Assembly: GCF_017814975.1 (NCBI RefSeq)
Contig: NZ_JAGIQA010000006.1
Coordinates: 186,001 to 250,000 of the forward strand
Direction: 5' to 3'
DNA: 64,000 bases
From: Cupriavidus consociatus
GTDB taxonomy: Bacteria; Pseudomonadota; Gammaproteobacteria; Burkholderiales; Burkholderiaceae
In this document: one piece after another, positions 44,202 through 52,368 of the stretch
Position numbering within the stretch: position 1 is the first letter of the stretch
Layout of the letters: each line of letters begins with the position of its first letter
Translations under genes and position numbers: made by a program
Notes under the pieces: model-generated
Told to the model about the DNA's origin: nothing
What the model saw: the letters and a program-made list of their open reading frames with translations, nothing else
The model's database searches: none

Positions 44202-44798
44202 TCAGAAGCGCGCGCTGGCGAGGGTGGGACAAGAGGCCGGGCGATGCGCAACCGGGGGCAGTCCCGTGCAGGGGACTGCGGACGCCGGCGTGCCGGCCTG
44301 GGTTGCAGCCCCGCCTGCCAGCTTGTCCTGGCGCGCGGCTTCGCCGCCCACGCGGATCTGGCGCGTGGTGTGGTCGTTCAGCCGGATCTTCATCCGTTCC
44401 AGCAGGCTGCCCAGCGCCACGCGCTCCTGCGGGCTGAACGGTGCCACCGACACGCTGTGCAGCGCGCTGAGCGCCTGCGAAACGCGTTCCAGGCGGCTCG
44501 CGGCGGTGTCGGCGATGCGGGGCATGCGCGGCGCATTGGCCTCGGCATGCTCGATCCAGCCGTCGCGACGCAGCTCATGCAGCAGCAGTTCGGACTGCGA
44601 TACATCGATCAGCATGGGGCCCGGCAACGGGGTGCCGCGTACGAAGTCGCCGCGCCTGATCGCGCGCAGCAACAGCCATTTGGCGTAATTCAGGCCAGAG
44701 GCGGAGAGGGTCTGTTCCAGGGCGTCTTGCCAGGCGGTGACGGCGTCGACCAGTGCAAGGACGACCGGCTCGTTGGGTTCGAGAGGTCTGGGCTGCAT
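44202..44798 (-). CDS. MarR-family transcriptional regulator
   Basis: 198 residues from ATG at 44798 with GGAGA upstream; the longer frame from 44867 lacks a ribosome-binding site. Winged-helix segments are visible in NYAKWLLLRAIRRGDFVRG and SQSELLLHELRRDGWIEHAE, and the C-terminal helix with FSPQERVALGSLLERMK is the usual MarR dimer element. A Pro/Ala-rich tail of about 50 residues follows. Divergent from the CoA-transferase gene, which may be its target. Confidence 0.85.
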   Translation of the reverse strand: MQPRPLEPNEPVVLALVDAVTAWQDALEQTLSASGLNYAKWLLLRAIRRGDFVRGTPLPGPMLIDVSQSELLLHELRRDGWIEHAEANAPRMPRIADTAASRLERVSQALSALHSVSVAPFSPQERVALGSLLERMKIRLNDHTTRQIRVGGEAARQDKLAGGAATQAGTPASAVPCTGLPPVAHRPASCPTLASARF

Positions 44799-44867
44799 GA
44801 ATGGCGTCTCCTGATTTTCAAATTTGCCGCCACTACGATGCTGCAGGCACCCGTCACGCTGGTGCAA

Positions 44868-45211
44868 CGGGTTAATGGGCCGAGCATGGCCGGCCCGGGC
44901 GGCACGGTTGCTGAACCTCTCTGGCGGGCCCGTTCAACCGATAGGGCGAGACACTACCAGAAACTTTTGCCATTTTCGTGACATTGCGGGTATGCCCTGA
45001 GACTCTGGCTGCGGTTAGTGGAGCGAAGGTCGCTGGCACTGGTAATTGCTATGAAGAATGCGACTGCTGTTCATGACTTTAAATCACAGCCGGAATGGGG
45101 GTCGGCTGGCTACACTGCCAGCCGGAGACCCCACAACGCCAGCCTTTCGGCAACCAAGGCACGGGGCGAGCGGCACGGGGAAGGGCCTGCGCCGCCAGAC
45201 CGGAGATCACG
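44868..45211. other. Divergent intergenic region, MarR regulator / CoA-transferase
   Basis: No gene or clear terminator. It must hold the promoters of both flanking genes; I see no obvious sigma70 pair or long palindrome. A frame continuing the CoA-transferase upstream to 45095 is probably not translated. Confidence 0.4.
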
Positions 45212-46729
45212 ATGTACAAGGAACGCATTCGCCTGGCCAGGCTGCATGACAAGGTAGTCGCGGCCGACGAAGCCGCCGCGCTGATCCGCGACGGCATGAC
45301 CGTGGGCATGAGCGGTTTCACCCGCGCGGGCGACTGCAAGGAAGTCCCGTTCGCACTGGCGCGGCGCGCGGCGACCGAGCCGCTGCGCATCACCTTGATG
45401 ACGGGCGCCTCGCTCGGCAACGACATCGACCGTGTCCTGGCCGAAGCCGACGTGATCGCGCGCCGCCTGCCGTTCCAGTCCGATGGCACGCTGCGCCGCA
45501 AGATCAACGCCGGCGAAGTCATGTTCATCGACCAGCACCTGTCCGAAACCGTCGAGCAGCTGCGTTCCGGCCAGATCGCGCCGGTCGACGTGGCGGTGGT
45601 CGAGGCCGTAGCGATCACCGAGCAGGGCGGCATCATCCCCAGCACCTCGGTGGGCAATTCGGCCAGCTTTGCCATGCTGGCGCGCAAGGTGATCGTCGAG
45701 ATCAACATGAACATGCCGCTGGAGCTGGAAGGGCTGCATGACATTTATTTCCCGGTCCAGCGCCCGTATCGCCAGCCGATCCCGCTGATCGCGCCTGAAC
45801 AGCGCATCGGCCTGCCGTATATCCCGATCGATCCTGAGAAGATTGCTGCCATCGTCATCACTGCCAAGGACGACAGCCCCTCCAATGCGCTGCCGCCGGA
45901 CGGCGAGACCCGCAGCATCGCCGGCCACCTCAATGACTTCCTGCTGCGCGAAGTGCGCGCGGGCAAGTTGTCGCCGGCGCTGCAGCCGCTGCAGGCCGGC
46001 ATCGGCACCATCGCCAACGCGGTGCTGCACGGGCTGGTGGACTCGCCGTTCCGCGACCTGAAGATGTATTCCGAGGTGCTGCAGGACAGCACCATCGAAT
46101 TGCTCGATGCAGGCCGGCTGTCGTTTGCCTCGGCCTCGTCGGTGACGCTGACGCGCGAGGTGTACCAGCGCTTCCTGTCTGACCTCGACCGCTACCGTTC
46201 GCGGCTGCTGCTGCGCCCACAGGAGATCAGCAACCATCCCGAGATCCTGCGTCGGCTGGGGCTGATTACCATCAACACCGCGCTGGAGTGCGACATCTAC
46301 GGCAACGTCAATTCCACGCACGTGGGCGGTACGCACATGATGAACGGCATCGGCGGCTCCGGCGATTTTGCGCGCAATGCGCACCTGTCGGTGTTCGTGA
46401 CCAAGTCGGTGGCCAAGGGCGGCGATGTCTCCAGCATCGTGCCGATGGTGGCGCATGTGGACCACACCGAGCACGACGTCGACATCATCGTCACCGAGCA
46501 TGGCCTGGCCGACCTGCGCGGCCTGGCGCCGCGCGAGCGTGCGCTCACCGTCATCGCCAATTGCGCCGACCCGCAGTACCGCGAGTTGCTGGGCGACTAT
46601 TTCCGCCGCGCCAGCGCCCACGGCGGCCAGACGCCGCACTTGCTGGAAGAAGCGCTGTCCTGGCACGTGGGCTTTCGCGATCGCGGCACGATGCGGCGCG
46701 TACAGCCGGCGCAGGCTCTGGCCGCCTGA
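45212..46729 (+). CDS. Acetyl-CoA hydrolase/succinate:acetate CoA-transferase family protein
   Basis: 505 residues from ATG 45212 with CCGGAGA upstream. Class I CoA-transferase of the Ach1/SCACT group: the opening DGMTVGMSGFTRAGDCKEVP, the catalytic glutamate region ALECDIYGNVNSTHVGG, and MMNGIGGSGDFARNAHLSVF are diagnostic. It probably moves CoA between succinyl-CoA or acetyl-CoA and acetate/propionate, saving ATP. A terminator follows. The acetyl-CoA/acetate context agrees with the acetoacetate system upstream, but they are 15 kb apart and not shown to be linked. Confidence 0.93.
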   Translation: MYKERIRLARLHDKVVAADEAAALIRDGMTVGMSGFTRAGDCKEVPFALARRAATEPLRITLMTGASLGNDIDRVLAEADVIARRLPFQSDGTLRRKINAGEVMFIDQHLSETVEQLRSGQIAPVDVAVVEAVAITEQGGIIPSTSVGNSASFAMLARKVIVEINMNMPLELEGLHDIYFPVQRPYRQPIPLIAPEQRIGLPYIPIDPEKIAAIVITAKDDSPSNALPPDGETRSIAGHLNDFLLREVRAGKLSPALQPLQAGIGTIANAVLHGLVDSPFRDLKMYSEVLQDSTIELLDAGRLSFASASSVTLTREVYQRFLSDLDRYRSRLLLRPQEISNHPEILRRLGLITINTALECDIYGNVNSTHVGGTHMMNGIGGSGDFARNAHLSVFVTKSVAKGGDVSSIVPMVAHVDHTEHDVDIIVTEHGLADLRGLAPRERALTVIANCADPQYRELLGDYFRRASAHGGQTPHLLEEALSWHVGFRDRGTMRRVQPAQALAA

Positions 46730-46748
46730 ATCCCGTACACAAGAATGC

Positions 46749-46777
46749 AAACAGCCCGCCGAAGCGGGCTGTCTTGC
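46749..46777. terminator. Bidirectional hairpin between convergent genes
   Basis: ACAGCCCGC (46751-46759) pairs with GCGGGCTGT (46764-46772), loop CGAA. T-containing tails are weak on both sides. It ends the CoA-transferase and the exported-protein genes. Confidence 0.6.
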
Positions 46778-46792
46778 CTGGAGGTTGCGGGC

Positions 46793-47155
46793 TTACTGCG
46801 CCTTGCTGCCCTGGCTGGCGGGCGCCTTGGCGCCATCGGTGTATGGGTCGTACTTGCCGGTCTTGGCGCCGTCAGTGTACGGATCGTACTTGCCGGCCTT
46901 GGCGCCGTCGGTGTTCGGGTCGACCTTCTTGCCCGAGTTGGTCAGGTCGGAGCGCGTCGACTGCTTGGCGCCATCGGTGTAGGGATCGAACTTGCCCGAC
47001 TTCGCCGGGTTCTGGTTCGGGCTGGCCTGCTTCTTGGTGTGGCTGCCGCCGTAGAGGTCGCCGCCCTCGGTGTAGTTCTTCTGTGCATAAACCTGCGTCG
47101 CGCCCACAGCGGCGAACGCTGCAACGATCAGGGTCGAAACGGTCTTCTTCAGCAT
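46793..47155 (-). CDS. Exported repeat protein (DPYTDGAK repeats)
   Basis: 120 residues from ATG at 47155 with GAGGA upstream. The signal peptide MLKKTVSTLIVAAFAAVGAT is cleaved near QVYAQ. The mature part is hydrophilic and contains four copies of (G)K(F/Y/V)DP(Y/N)TDGAK. There are no cysteines and few hydrophobic residues, so it is probably disordered in the periplasm. No known family. It may bind metal or cell wall through the regularly spaced Asp/Thr residues (guess). Confidence 0.8.
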   Translation of the reverse strand: MLKKTVSTLIVAAFAAVGATQVYAQKNYTEGGDLYGGSHTKKQASPNQNPAKSGKFDPYTDGAKQSTRSDLTNSGKKVDPNTDGAKAGKYDPYTDGAKTGKYDPYTDGAKAPASQGSKAQ

Positions 47156-47422
47156 CTCTTTATCCTCTCGAATTCGGCATCGCAGCGCCTGCACGATGCC
47201 GGGTTGGGGGCCGAGCGTGGACCGGCATGCGGTGCCGGCCGTGTGGCGGATCACCCAGCTAATGTACCGAGTTGGCGCGTGTCCGCAAAGTGAAAGTTTC
47301 TTCTAGGGATATTGAAACGCTTGGGCGGGCCTTGCGTCCTGTTCAGGATCAAGATTCAGTTGAGGGGATGGAAATTTCCCAGCAGCAGTGCCGTTATCGG
47401 TACGTTTGGTGACGTCCAGACG

Positions 47423-47450
47423 AAAAAACGGCTGCCATTGGGCAGCCGTT
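47423..47450 (-). terminator. Intrinsic terminator after Bug2
   Basis: On the minus strand AACGGCTGCC pairs with GGCAGCCGTT over a CAAT loop, and a run of six T follows. It lies 28 bases after the Bug2 stop. Confidence 0.9.
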
Positions 47451-47477
47451 TGCTGAGCTCTTCGTGTAGAGCGCCGA

Positions 47478-48458
47478 TTATTCCAGCGTGATGTTCTGGT
47501 CATGCGCAATCTTCTTGCGCAGGTCGAGTTCGCGTTTGATCTGCGCGGCGTACTGGGCCGAGGTATTGCCGTCGGTGTAGGCGCCGCTTTCAGCCAGGCG
47601 GCGCTTCACGTTCGGGTCCTGCAGAGCCTTGACCGCGGCGTCGTGCACGCGCGTGATGATGGCAGCGGGCGTGCCGGCCGGCGCGACCAGGCCATACCAG
47701 GCCATGTTGTTCATGTCCTTCATGCCGGCTTCGGCAAAGGTCGGCACGTCGGGCAGGCCCTCGACGCGCTTGGGTGCCGCCACCGCCAGCGCGCGCAGCT
47801 TGCCGGCCTGGATATGCGGCATCGACGACGGCAGGTTGTCGAACTGCGCGTTGACCTGGCCGGCCAGCGTGTCATTCAGCGCCGGGCCCGATCCGCGGTA
47901 GGGGATATGGACCATGTCGGTCTTGGTGATGTCCTTGAACAGCTCGCCATCCAGATGCGAGATGCTGCCCTTGCCGGCGGAAGCGTAGCTGTACTTGCCG
48001 GGGTTGGCCTTCAGCAGCGCGACGAATTCCTTCAGCGTCTTGGCCGGCACCTTCGGGTTCACCGTCAGCACGTTGGGCACGTTGACCAGGTTGGTGATCG
48101 GCGCGAAGTCCTTGAGCGGGTCGTACGGGTTCTTCGGATTGGTGGCCGGGTTGGTCGCCATGGTGCTGACCGTGGCGATGCCGAGCGTGTAGCCGTCCGG
48201 CGCGGACTTGGCCAGCGCGTCGGCCCCGATCGCGCCACCGCCGCCGCCGCGGTTTTCCACCACCACCGGCTGGCCGAGCTCGCGGCCCAGGCCGTCGGAG
48301 ACTGCGCGCGCAACGATATCGGTGGTGCCGCCGGCCGCGAACGGAACGATCAGGCGGATCGGCTTGGTGGGGTAGGACTGCGCCTGGACAAAGCCGGCGT
48401 ATGCCAGGCCGATGGCTGCGACGCAGGCGGCTGCGCCTGCTTTGTGGACTGCTTTCAA
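47478..48458 (-). CDS. Bug-type tripartite tricarboxylate transporter substrate-binding protein 2
   Basis: 326 residues. Signal peptide (AAACVAAIGLAYAGFVQAQ), then SYPTKPIRLIVPFAAGGTTD, VVVENRGGGGGAIGADALAK and VHIPYRGSGPALNDTLAG, all typical of TctC/Bug proteins. The ligand is a small carboxylate of unknown kind. No permease genes nearby; single-gene unit ending in a terminator. Confidence 0.93.
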   Translation of the reverse strand: MKAVHKAGAAACVAAIGLAYAGFVQAQSYPTKPIRLIVPFAAGGTTDIVARAVSDGLGRELGQPVVVENRGGGGGAIGADALAKSAPDGYTLGIATVSTMATNPATNPKNPYDPLKDFAPITNLVNVPNVLTVNPKVPAKTLKEFVALLKANPGKYSYASAGKGSISHLDGELFKDITKTDMVHIPYRGSGPALNDTLAGQVNAQFDNLPSSMPHIQAGKLRALAVAAPKRVEGLPDVPTFAEAGMKDMNNMAWYGLVAPAGTPAAIITRVHDAAVKALQDPNVKRRLAESGAYTDGNTSAQYAAQIKRELDLRKKIAHDQNITLE

Positions 48459-48776
48459 GGGGATGCCTCCGTTCTTCTTTCACTGATTGCTTGCCGGGCG
48501 GGCTGCAGGCGTTTCTCTCGGGCGCAACGCGTGCGCCCCGCGCCGTCAGTCTTCCTGCTCGGCTGACCCGGCCGCGCCGGGGTGCGGTAGCGGCCTGCAC
48601 GTTGTAATTCCGCGATACGGAACCATGTTCCACAACGTGCGCGGAAGCGATTCAACCGGGAAAGCGCGTGGAAAGGAATTGGTGAGAACCCGCGTATCAA
48701 GAAAATGGCGGTCGTGCCGTGCGCTCGAACGCAGCTTGGGCGGGCTTGGAAGAGGGGCGGGAAAGGTGCGTCGAAA

Positions 48777-48807
48777 TGAAAAAGCCGGAAGCAAGCTTCC
48801 GGCTTTT
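48777..48807 (-). terminator. Terminator of tRNA-Lys copy 1
   Basis: AAAAGCCGGAAG and CTTCCGGCTTTT form a long stem; read leftward it is followed by TTTCA. It sits 12 bases beyond the tRNA 3' end. Confidence 0.85.
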
Positions 48808-48818
48808 CCTGAATTCGC

Positions 48819-48894
48819 TGGTGGGGCGTGAGTGACTCGAACACTCGACCTACGGATTAAGAGTCCGCTGCTCTACCAACTGAGCTAACGCCCC
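48819..48894 (-). tRNA. tRNA-Lys (anticodon CTT), copy 1
   Basis: 76 bases with encoded CCA. Acceptor GGGGCGT/ACGCCCC, anticodon stem GCGGA/TCCGT with loop CTCTTAA (anticodon CTT), T loop GTTCGAGTC. Identical to copy 2 at 51586-51661, including about 10 flanking bases on each side. Confidence 0.97.
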
Positions 48895-48907
48895 AACGAA
48901 GAAAAAG

Positions 48908-48936
48908 ATTGTAGCAAGGTATCGAATACTGCGCAA
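48908..48936 (-). promoter_or_regulatory. Promoter of tRNA-Lys copy 1
   Basis: On the minus strand TTGCGC (48936-48931), 17-bp spacer, TACAAT (48913-48908); the tRNA begins 13 bases later. Confidence 0.65.
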
Positions 48937-49023
48937 TACCCCTCCGCCCTTTTTGCGAAGGGGGCAGCAGCCGGGCTCGCGCACGCCGCTACAATTCGGC
49001 ACGCCCCGATACACTGCCAGCCC

Positions 49024-49932
49024 ATGCACGCCAGAGTCCTGCGCTATCTCGACGAGGTGGTACGCCGCGGTTCGATCCGCAAGGCGGCCGAGCACCTGCA
49101 CGTGGCGCCGACGGCCGTGAACCGGCAGATCCTTGACCTGGAAGCCGAGCTGGGCGCACCGCTGTTCGAGCGCATCAACAAGCGGCTGCGCCTGACGCCG
49201 CTGGGCGAGATGGTGCTGGCCCACGTCCGCCAGACGCTGCGCGAGCATGACGCGCTGCGCGAGCGAATCGAAGAATTGAAGGGCGCTCGCCGCGGGGACG
49301 TCACCGTGGCGGTCACCGCGGGACTGGCCGGCTCGCTGATGCCGTCGCTGGTGCATGACTTCCGCCAGCGCTATCCGGGCATCGTGGTGCGCGTGAATGA
49401 CCTGCCGGTTGCCGATATCGTCGCGGCGGTCGAGCAGGGCGATGCCGATCTCGGGCTTGGCTACGATCTGCCTGAACTTCCCGCCTTTCGTGCGCTGGCC
49501 AGCAGCGACTGGCAGATCGGCGCGGTGGTGCCGCCGGGTCATGCGCTGGCGGCGCAGCCGTCCGTGCTGCTGAGCGAATGCGTCGGCTATCCGCTGATCC
49601 TGCCCGCTACGTCTCTATCCATCCGCGCGCTGCTGGATGCCGCCTTCTCCCGCAATGCCATCGAAGTGTCGCCGGTGGCGGAATCGACCTCGACCGTGCT
49701 GATCCGCCAGCTGGTCATGCTGGGCACCGGCGTGGCGCTGCTGAACCCGCTCGACGTGATGGAGGAGCGCGCGCGGCAGGCGCTGGTGTACGTGCCGCTG
49801 CGCGACCGCCACCTGCAGGGCCAGACGCTGACGCTGGTGGCGCGTGCCCGCGGCACCCTCAGCGCGGCCGCGGAACTGATGGCCGAACGCATCGGCGAAG
49901 CGCTGGCCACGCTGTTCGCCCAGGTCCGCTAG
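49024..49932 (+). CDS. LysR-family transcriptional regulator
   Basis: 302 residues. N-terminal winged HTH (LRYLDEVVRRGSIRKAAEHL, HVAPTAVNRQILDLEAELGA) and a type 2 periplasmic-binding-like effector domain (DVTVAVTAGLAGSLMPSLVH onward). It is co-directional with the amidohydrolase, 120 bases upstream, with a perfect inverted repeat between them, and is the likely controller of that gene. The effector is unknown, possibly a purine or triazine-like ring. Confidence 0.92.
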   Translation: MHARVLRYLDEVVRRGSIRKAAEHLHVAPTAVNRQILDLEAELGAPLFERINKRLRLTPLGEMVLAHVRQTLREHDALRERIEELKGARRGDVTVAVTAGLAGSLMPSLVHDFRQRYPGIVVRVNDLPVADIVAAVEQGDADLGLGYDLPELPAFRALASSDWQIGAVVPPGHALAAQPSVLLSECVGYPLILPATSLSIRALLDAAFSRNAIEVSPVAESTSTVLIRQLVMLGTGVALLNPLDVMEERARQALVYVPLRDRHLQGQTLTLVARARGTLSAAAELMAERIGEALATLFAQVR

Positions 49933-49946
49933 TCGGGATGGCGAAG

Positions 49947-49967
49947 GTGTCCACTTTTTGTGGACAC
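49947..49967. promoter_or_regulatory. Perfect inverted repeat before the amidohydrolase
   Basis: GTGTCCAC (49947-49954), TTTTT, GTGGACAC (49960-49967). It lies 14 bases after the LysR stop and 85 before the next start. The arms contain the T-N11-A shape of LysR sites; a hairpin role in the mRNA is an alternative. Confidence 0.6.
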
Positions 49968-50052
49968 TGTGCTCGGAATTCGATGCTTAGGCGCGAGCAT
50001 GCCTTCGCCTTAGACTGGCGGCATCCATCCCGAGAACCTGAGGAATGCCGCC

Positions 50053-51441
50053 ATGACCCTGATTGCCCTGAACGCCGACGTACTCGTCACCATGGACGCG
50101 CAGCGCCGCGAGATCCGCGACGGCGCGCTGGTCGCCGAAGGGGCTGCGGTGCAATGGGTCGGTCCGACCGCCGAACTGCCGCCGCAATACCGCCGCATGG
50201 TCGACGACGGCAGCGCGCAGGTGCTGGATATGCGTGGCCGCGTGGTGACGCCCGGCCTGGTCAACACGCACCACCATATGTACCAGAGCCTGACGCGCGC
50301 CGTCCCCGCCGCGCAGGATGCCGAGCTGTTCTCGTGGCTGACCAACCTGTACATGCTGTGGTCGCACCTGACGCCGGAAATGATCGCTGTGTCGACCAGG
50401 ACCGCGATGGCCGAGCTGATGCTGTCCGGCTGCACCACCACCAGCGATCACCTCTACCTGTTCCCCAACGGCTCGCGCCTGGACGATTCGATCGCCGCCG
50501 CGCAGGAGATGGGCATGCGCTTCCACGCCGCGCGCGGCTCCATGAGCGTGGGCCGCAGCAAGGGCGGCCTGCCGCCCGACGTGGTGGTCGAGGACGAGGC
50601 CGCGATCCTGCGCGACAGCCAGCGGCTGGTCGAGCGGTACCACGACGGCGCGCGCCACGCGATGCTGCGCGTGGTGCTGGCGCCTTGCTCGCCGTTTTCG
50701 GTGTCGCGCGACCTGATGCGCGAGTCGGCCGTGATGGCGCGCCACTATGGCGTGTCGCTGCACACCCACCTGGCCGAGAACGACAACGACATCGCGTACT
50801 CGCGCGAGAAGTTCGGCCTGACGCCGGCGCAGTATGCCGAAGACCTGGGCTGGGTCGGTCACGATGTCTGGCATGCGCACTGTGTGAAGCTCGACGACGA
50901 AGGCATTGCGCTGTTCGCGCGTACCGGCACCGGCGTGGCGCATTGCCCGTGCTCGAACATGCGGCTCGCATCCGGCATTGCGCCGGTGCGGGCGATGCGC
51001 GATGCCGGCGTGCCGGTTGGGCTGGGCGTGGACGGCAGCGCGTCGAACGACGGCGCGCACATGCTGGGCGAAGCGCGCCAGGCCATGCTGCTGCAGCGTG
51101 TCGGCCACGGCCCGGCCGCGATGAGCGCGCGCGAGGCGCTGGAGATCGCCACGCTGGGCGGCGCACGCGTGCTCAACCGCGACGATATCGGCGCGCTCGC
51201 GCCGGGCATGTCGGCGGACTTTGTCGCCTTCGATATGTCAGGGGTGGGCTTTGCCGGCGGCGGCCACGACCTGGTTGCGTCGCTGGTGTTCTGCGCCCCC
51301 GCCAATGTCGCGGCGAGCGTAATCAACGGGCGCGAAGTGGTGCGCGATGGCGTGCTGCTGACGGCCGACCTGCCCAACGTGCTGACGCAGCATCGCGCGC
51401 TGGCGCGCACGCTGTTCGAGCGCGCCAGCGTCGGCGCGTGA
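50053..51441 (+). CDS. 8-oxoguanine deaminase-like amidohydrolase
   Basis: 462 residues from ATG 50053. Amidohydrolase (TIM barrel) with metal-binding HHHMYQSLTRAV after VTPGLVNT, later His in SLHTHLAEN, VWHAHCVKLDD, and Asp in GLGVDGSASND. The HHHMYQ pattern belongs to the guanine/8-oxoguanine deaminase and AtzB/TrzN-like branch of subtype III amidohydrolases. It should hydrolytically deaminate an oxidised purine or related ring; the exact substrate (8-oxoguanine against triazine) is not decided by sequence. Preceded by GAGG at 50039-50042. Confidence 0.85.
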   Translation: MTLIALNADVLVTMDAQRREIRDGALVAEGAAVQWVGPTAELPPQYRRMVDDGSAQVLDMRGRVVTPGLVNTHHHMYQSLTRAVPAAQDAELFSWLTNLYMLWSHLTPEMIAVSTRTAMAELMLSGCTTTSDHLYLFPNGSRLDDSIAAAQEMGMRFHAARGSMSVGRSKGGLPPDVVVEDEAAILRDSQRLVERYHDGARHAMLRVVLAPCSPFSVSRDLMRESAVMARHYGVSLHTHLAENDNDIAYSREKFGLTPAQYAEDLGWVGHDVWHAHCVKLDDEGIALFARTGTGVAHCPCSNMRLASGIAPVRAMRDAGVPVGLGVDGSASNDGAHMLGEARQAMLLQRVGHGPAAMSAREALEIATLGGARVLNRDDIGALAPGMSADFVAFDMSGVGFAGGGHDLVASLVFCAPANVAASVINGREVVRDGVLLTADLPNVLTQHRALARTLFERASVGA

Positions 51442-51534
51442 TTCCCTGAGAGGTGGAGCGCCGCAGGCCATGCATCGCCTGCGGCAGTTTTAGGAACACC
51501 CGGAACGGAAAAACCGCAGGGGGAAGGGGAAAAG

Positions 51535-51577
51535 GAAAAAGCAAAAGGCCGGAAGCATTGCTGCTTCCGGCCTTTCT
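51535..51577 (-). terminator. Terminator of tRNA-Lys copy 2
   Basis: AAAGGCCGGAAGCA and TGCTTCCGGCCTTT form a 14-bp stem with a four-base loop; leftward it runs into TTTTGCTTTTTCC. The stem core is related to the one after copy 1. Confidence 0.85.
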
Positions 51578-51585
51578 ATATTCGC

Positions 51586-51661
51586 TGGTGGGGCGTGAGT
51601 GACTCGAACACTCGACCTACGGATTAAGAGTCCGCTGCTCTACCAACTGAGCTAACGCCCC
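51586..51661 (-). tRNA. tRNA-Lys (anticodon CTT), copy 2
   Basis: Identical in sequence to copy 1 and in the same orientation, 2767 bases away. Anticodon loop CTCTTAA. The two copies bracket the LysR and amidohydrolase genes as direct repeats. Confidence 0.97.
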
Positions 51662-51674
51662 AACGAAGAACGAG

Positions 51675-51702
51675 ATTCTAGCATGATTTTCGGCGCTGTC
51701 AA
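51675..51702 (-). promoter_or_regulatory. Promoter of tRNA-Lys copy 2
   Basis: On the minus strand TTGACA (51702-51697), 16-bp spacer, TAGAAT (51680-51675), a near-consensus promoter unlike that of copy 1. Confidence 0.75.
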
Positions 51703-51887
51703 CAGTTTGCCCGCAACCGGACGCAACGCTTTTCACGCATGCCGATGCCGGCAACCATCAGGTGAACGGAACCGAACGCCAGGCATGCTGGCCTTCGGAT
51801 TGAGCGCAATCGTACAAGGTGGATCCGCACGATATGGTCGGAGCCATGTTAGGATTCTTCTCCACTTGCATATGGAGGGCTGCACCG

Positions 51888-52151
51888 ATGGATATCAAAT
51901 TCCAAGAGCAAGAGCGCTACGACATCAATAACGAAGGCTTGCTCTTTCAGGCGATCGTCAATGGCGAGAAAGTGACTTGCGTAGTGACACGCGAGGCACT
52001 GTGGGAAGGCTTCAGCGCCGATCAGGTGCTGTCGCTGGAAGAGGCATTCCGTGCCGGCCGCGAAACCATTGAACGCGCCGCCGTGGTGCTGATCGAGCAG
52101 GGCGCGCCCCAGCCAATCGTCGTCAAGCGCGCCCACGTGGCGCCGATCTGA
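51888..52151 (+). CDS. DUF1488 protein
   Basis: 87 residues from ATG 51888 with GGAGGG upstream. MDIKFQEQERYDINNEGLLF, then FQAIVNGEKVTCVVTREALW and a helix with AFRAGRETIERAAVVLIEQG match DUF1488 (PF07369), a small protein widespread in Burkholderiaceae with no known role. Longer frame from 51819 is not supported. The following 52152-52368 has no gene. Confidence 0.85.
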   Translation: MDIKFQEQERYDINNEGLLFQAIVNGEKVTCVVTREALWEGFSADQVLSLEEAFRAGRETIERAAVVLIEQGAPQPIVVKRAHVAPI

Positions 52152-52368
52152 TGAGGATGGATGCCCCGGCCAGCCGCCGGCATGCCGCGGGCGCCCATCC
52201 ACTATCAGGCATCACCGCTTAAGTCATCGCTTAAGGCCGTCCGGCCTTGCGTACCCGGCCCGGCAACGCCGGCGCAGGCAGCAAAGTCTTCCCCGCTTTA
52301 TCAATTTCCGATTGTCTAATGCTGTCCCCGGCAGGCTTTCTTGCTGACGGCATCTTGTGCGCAACGCG

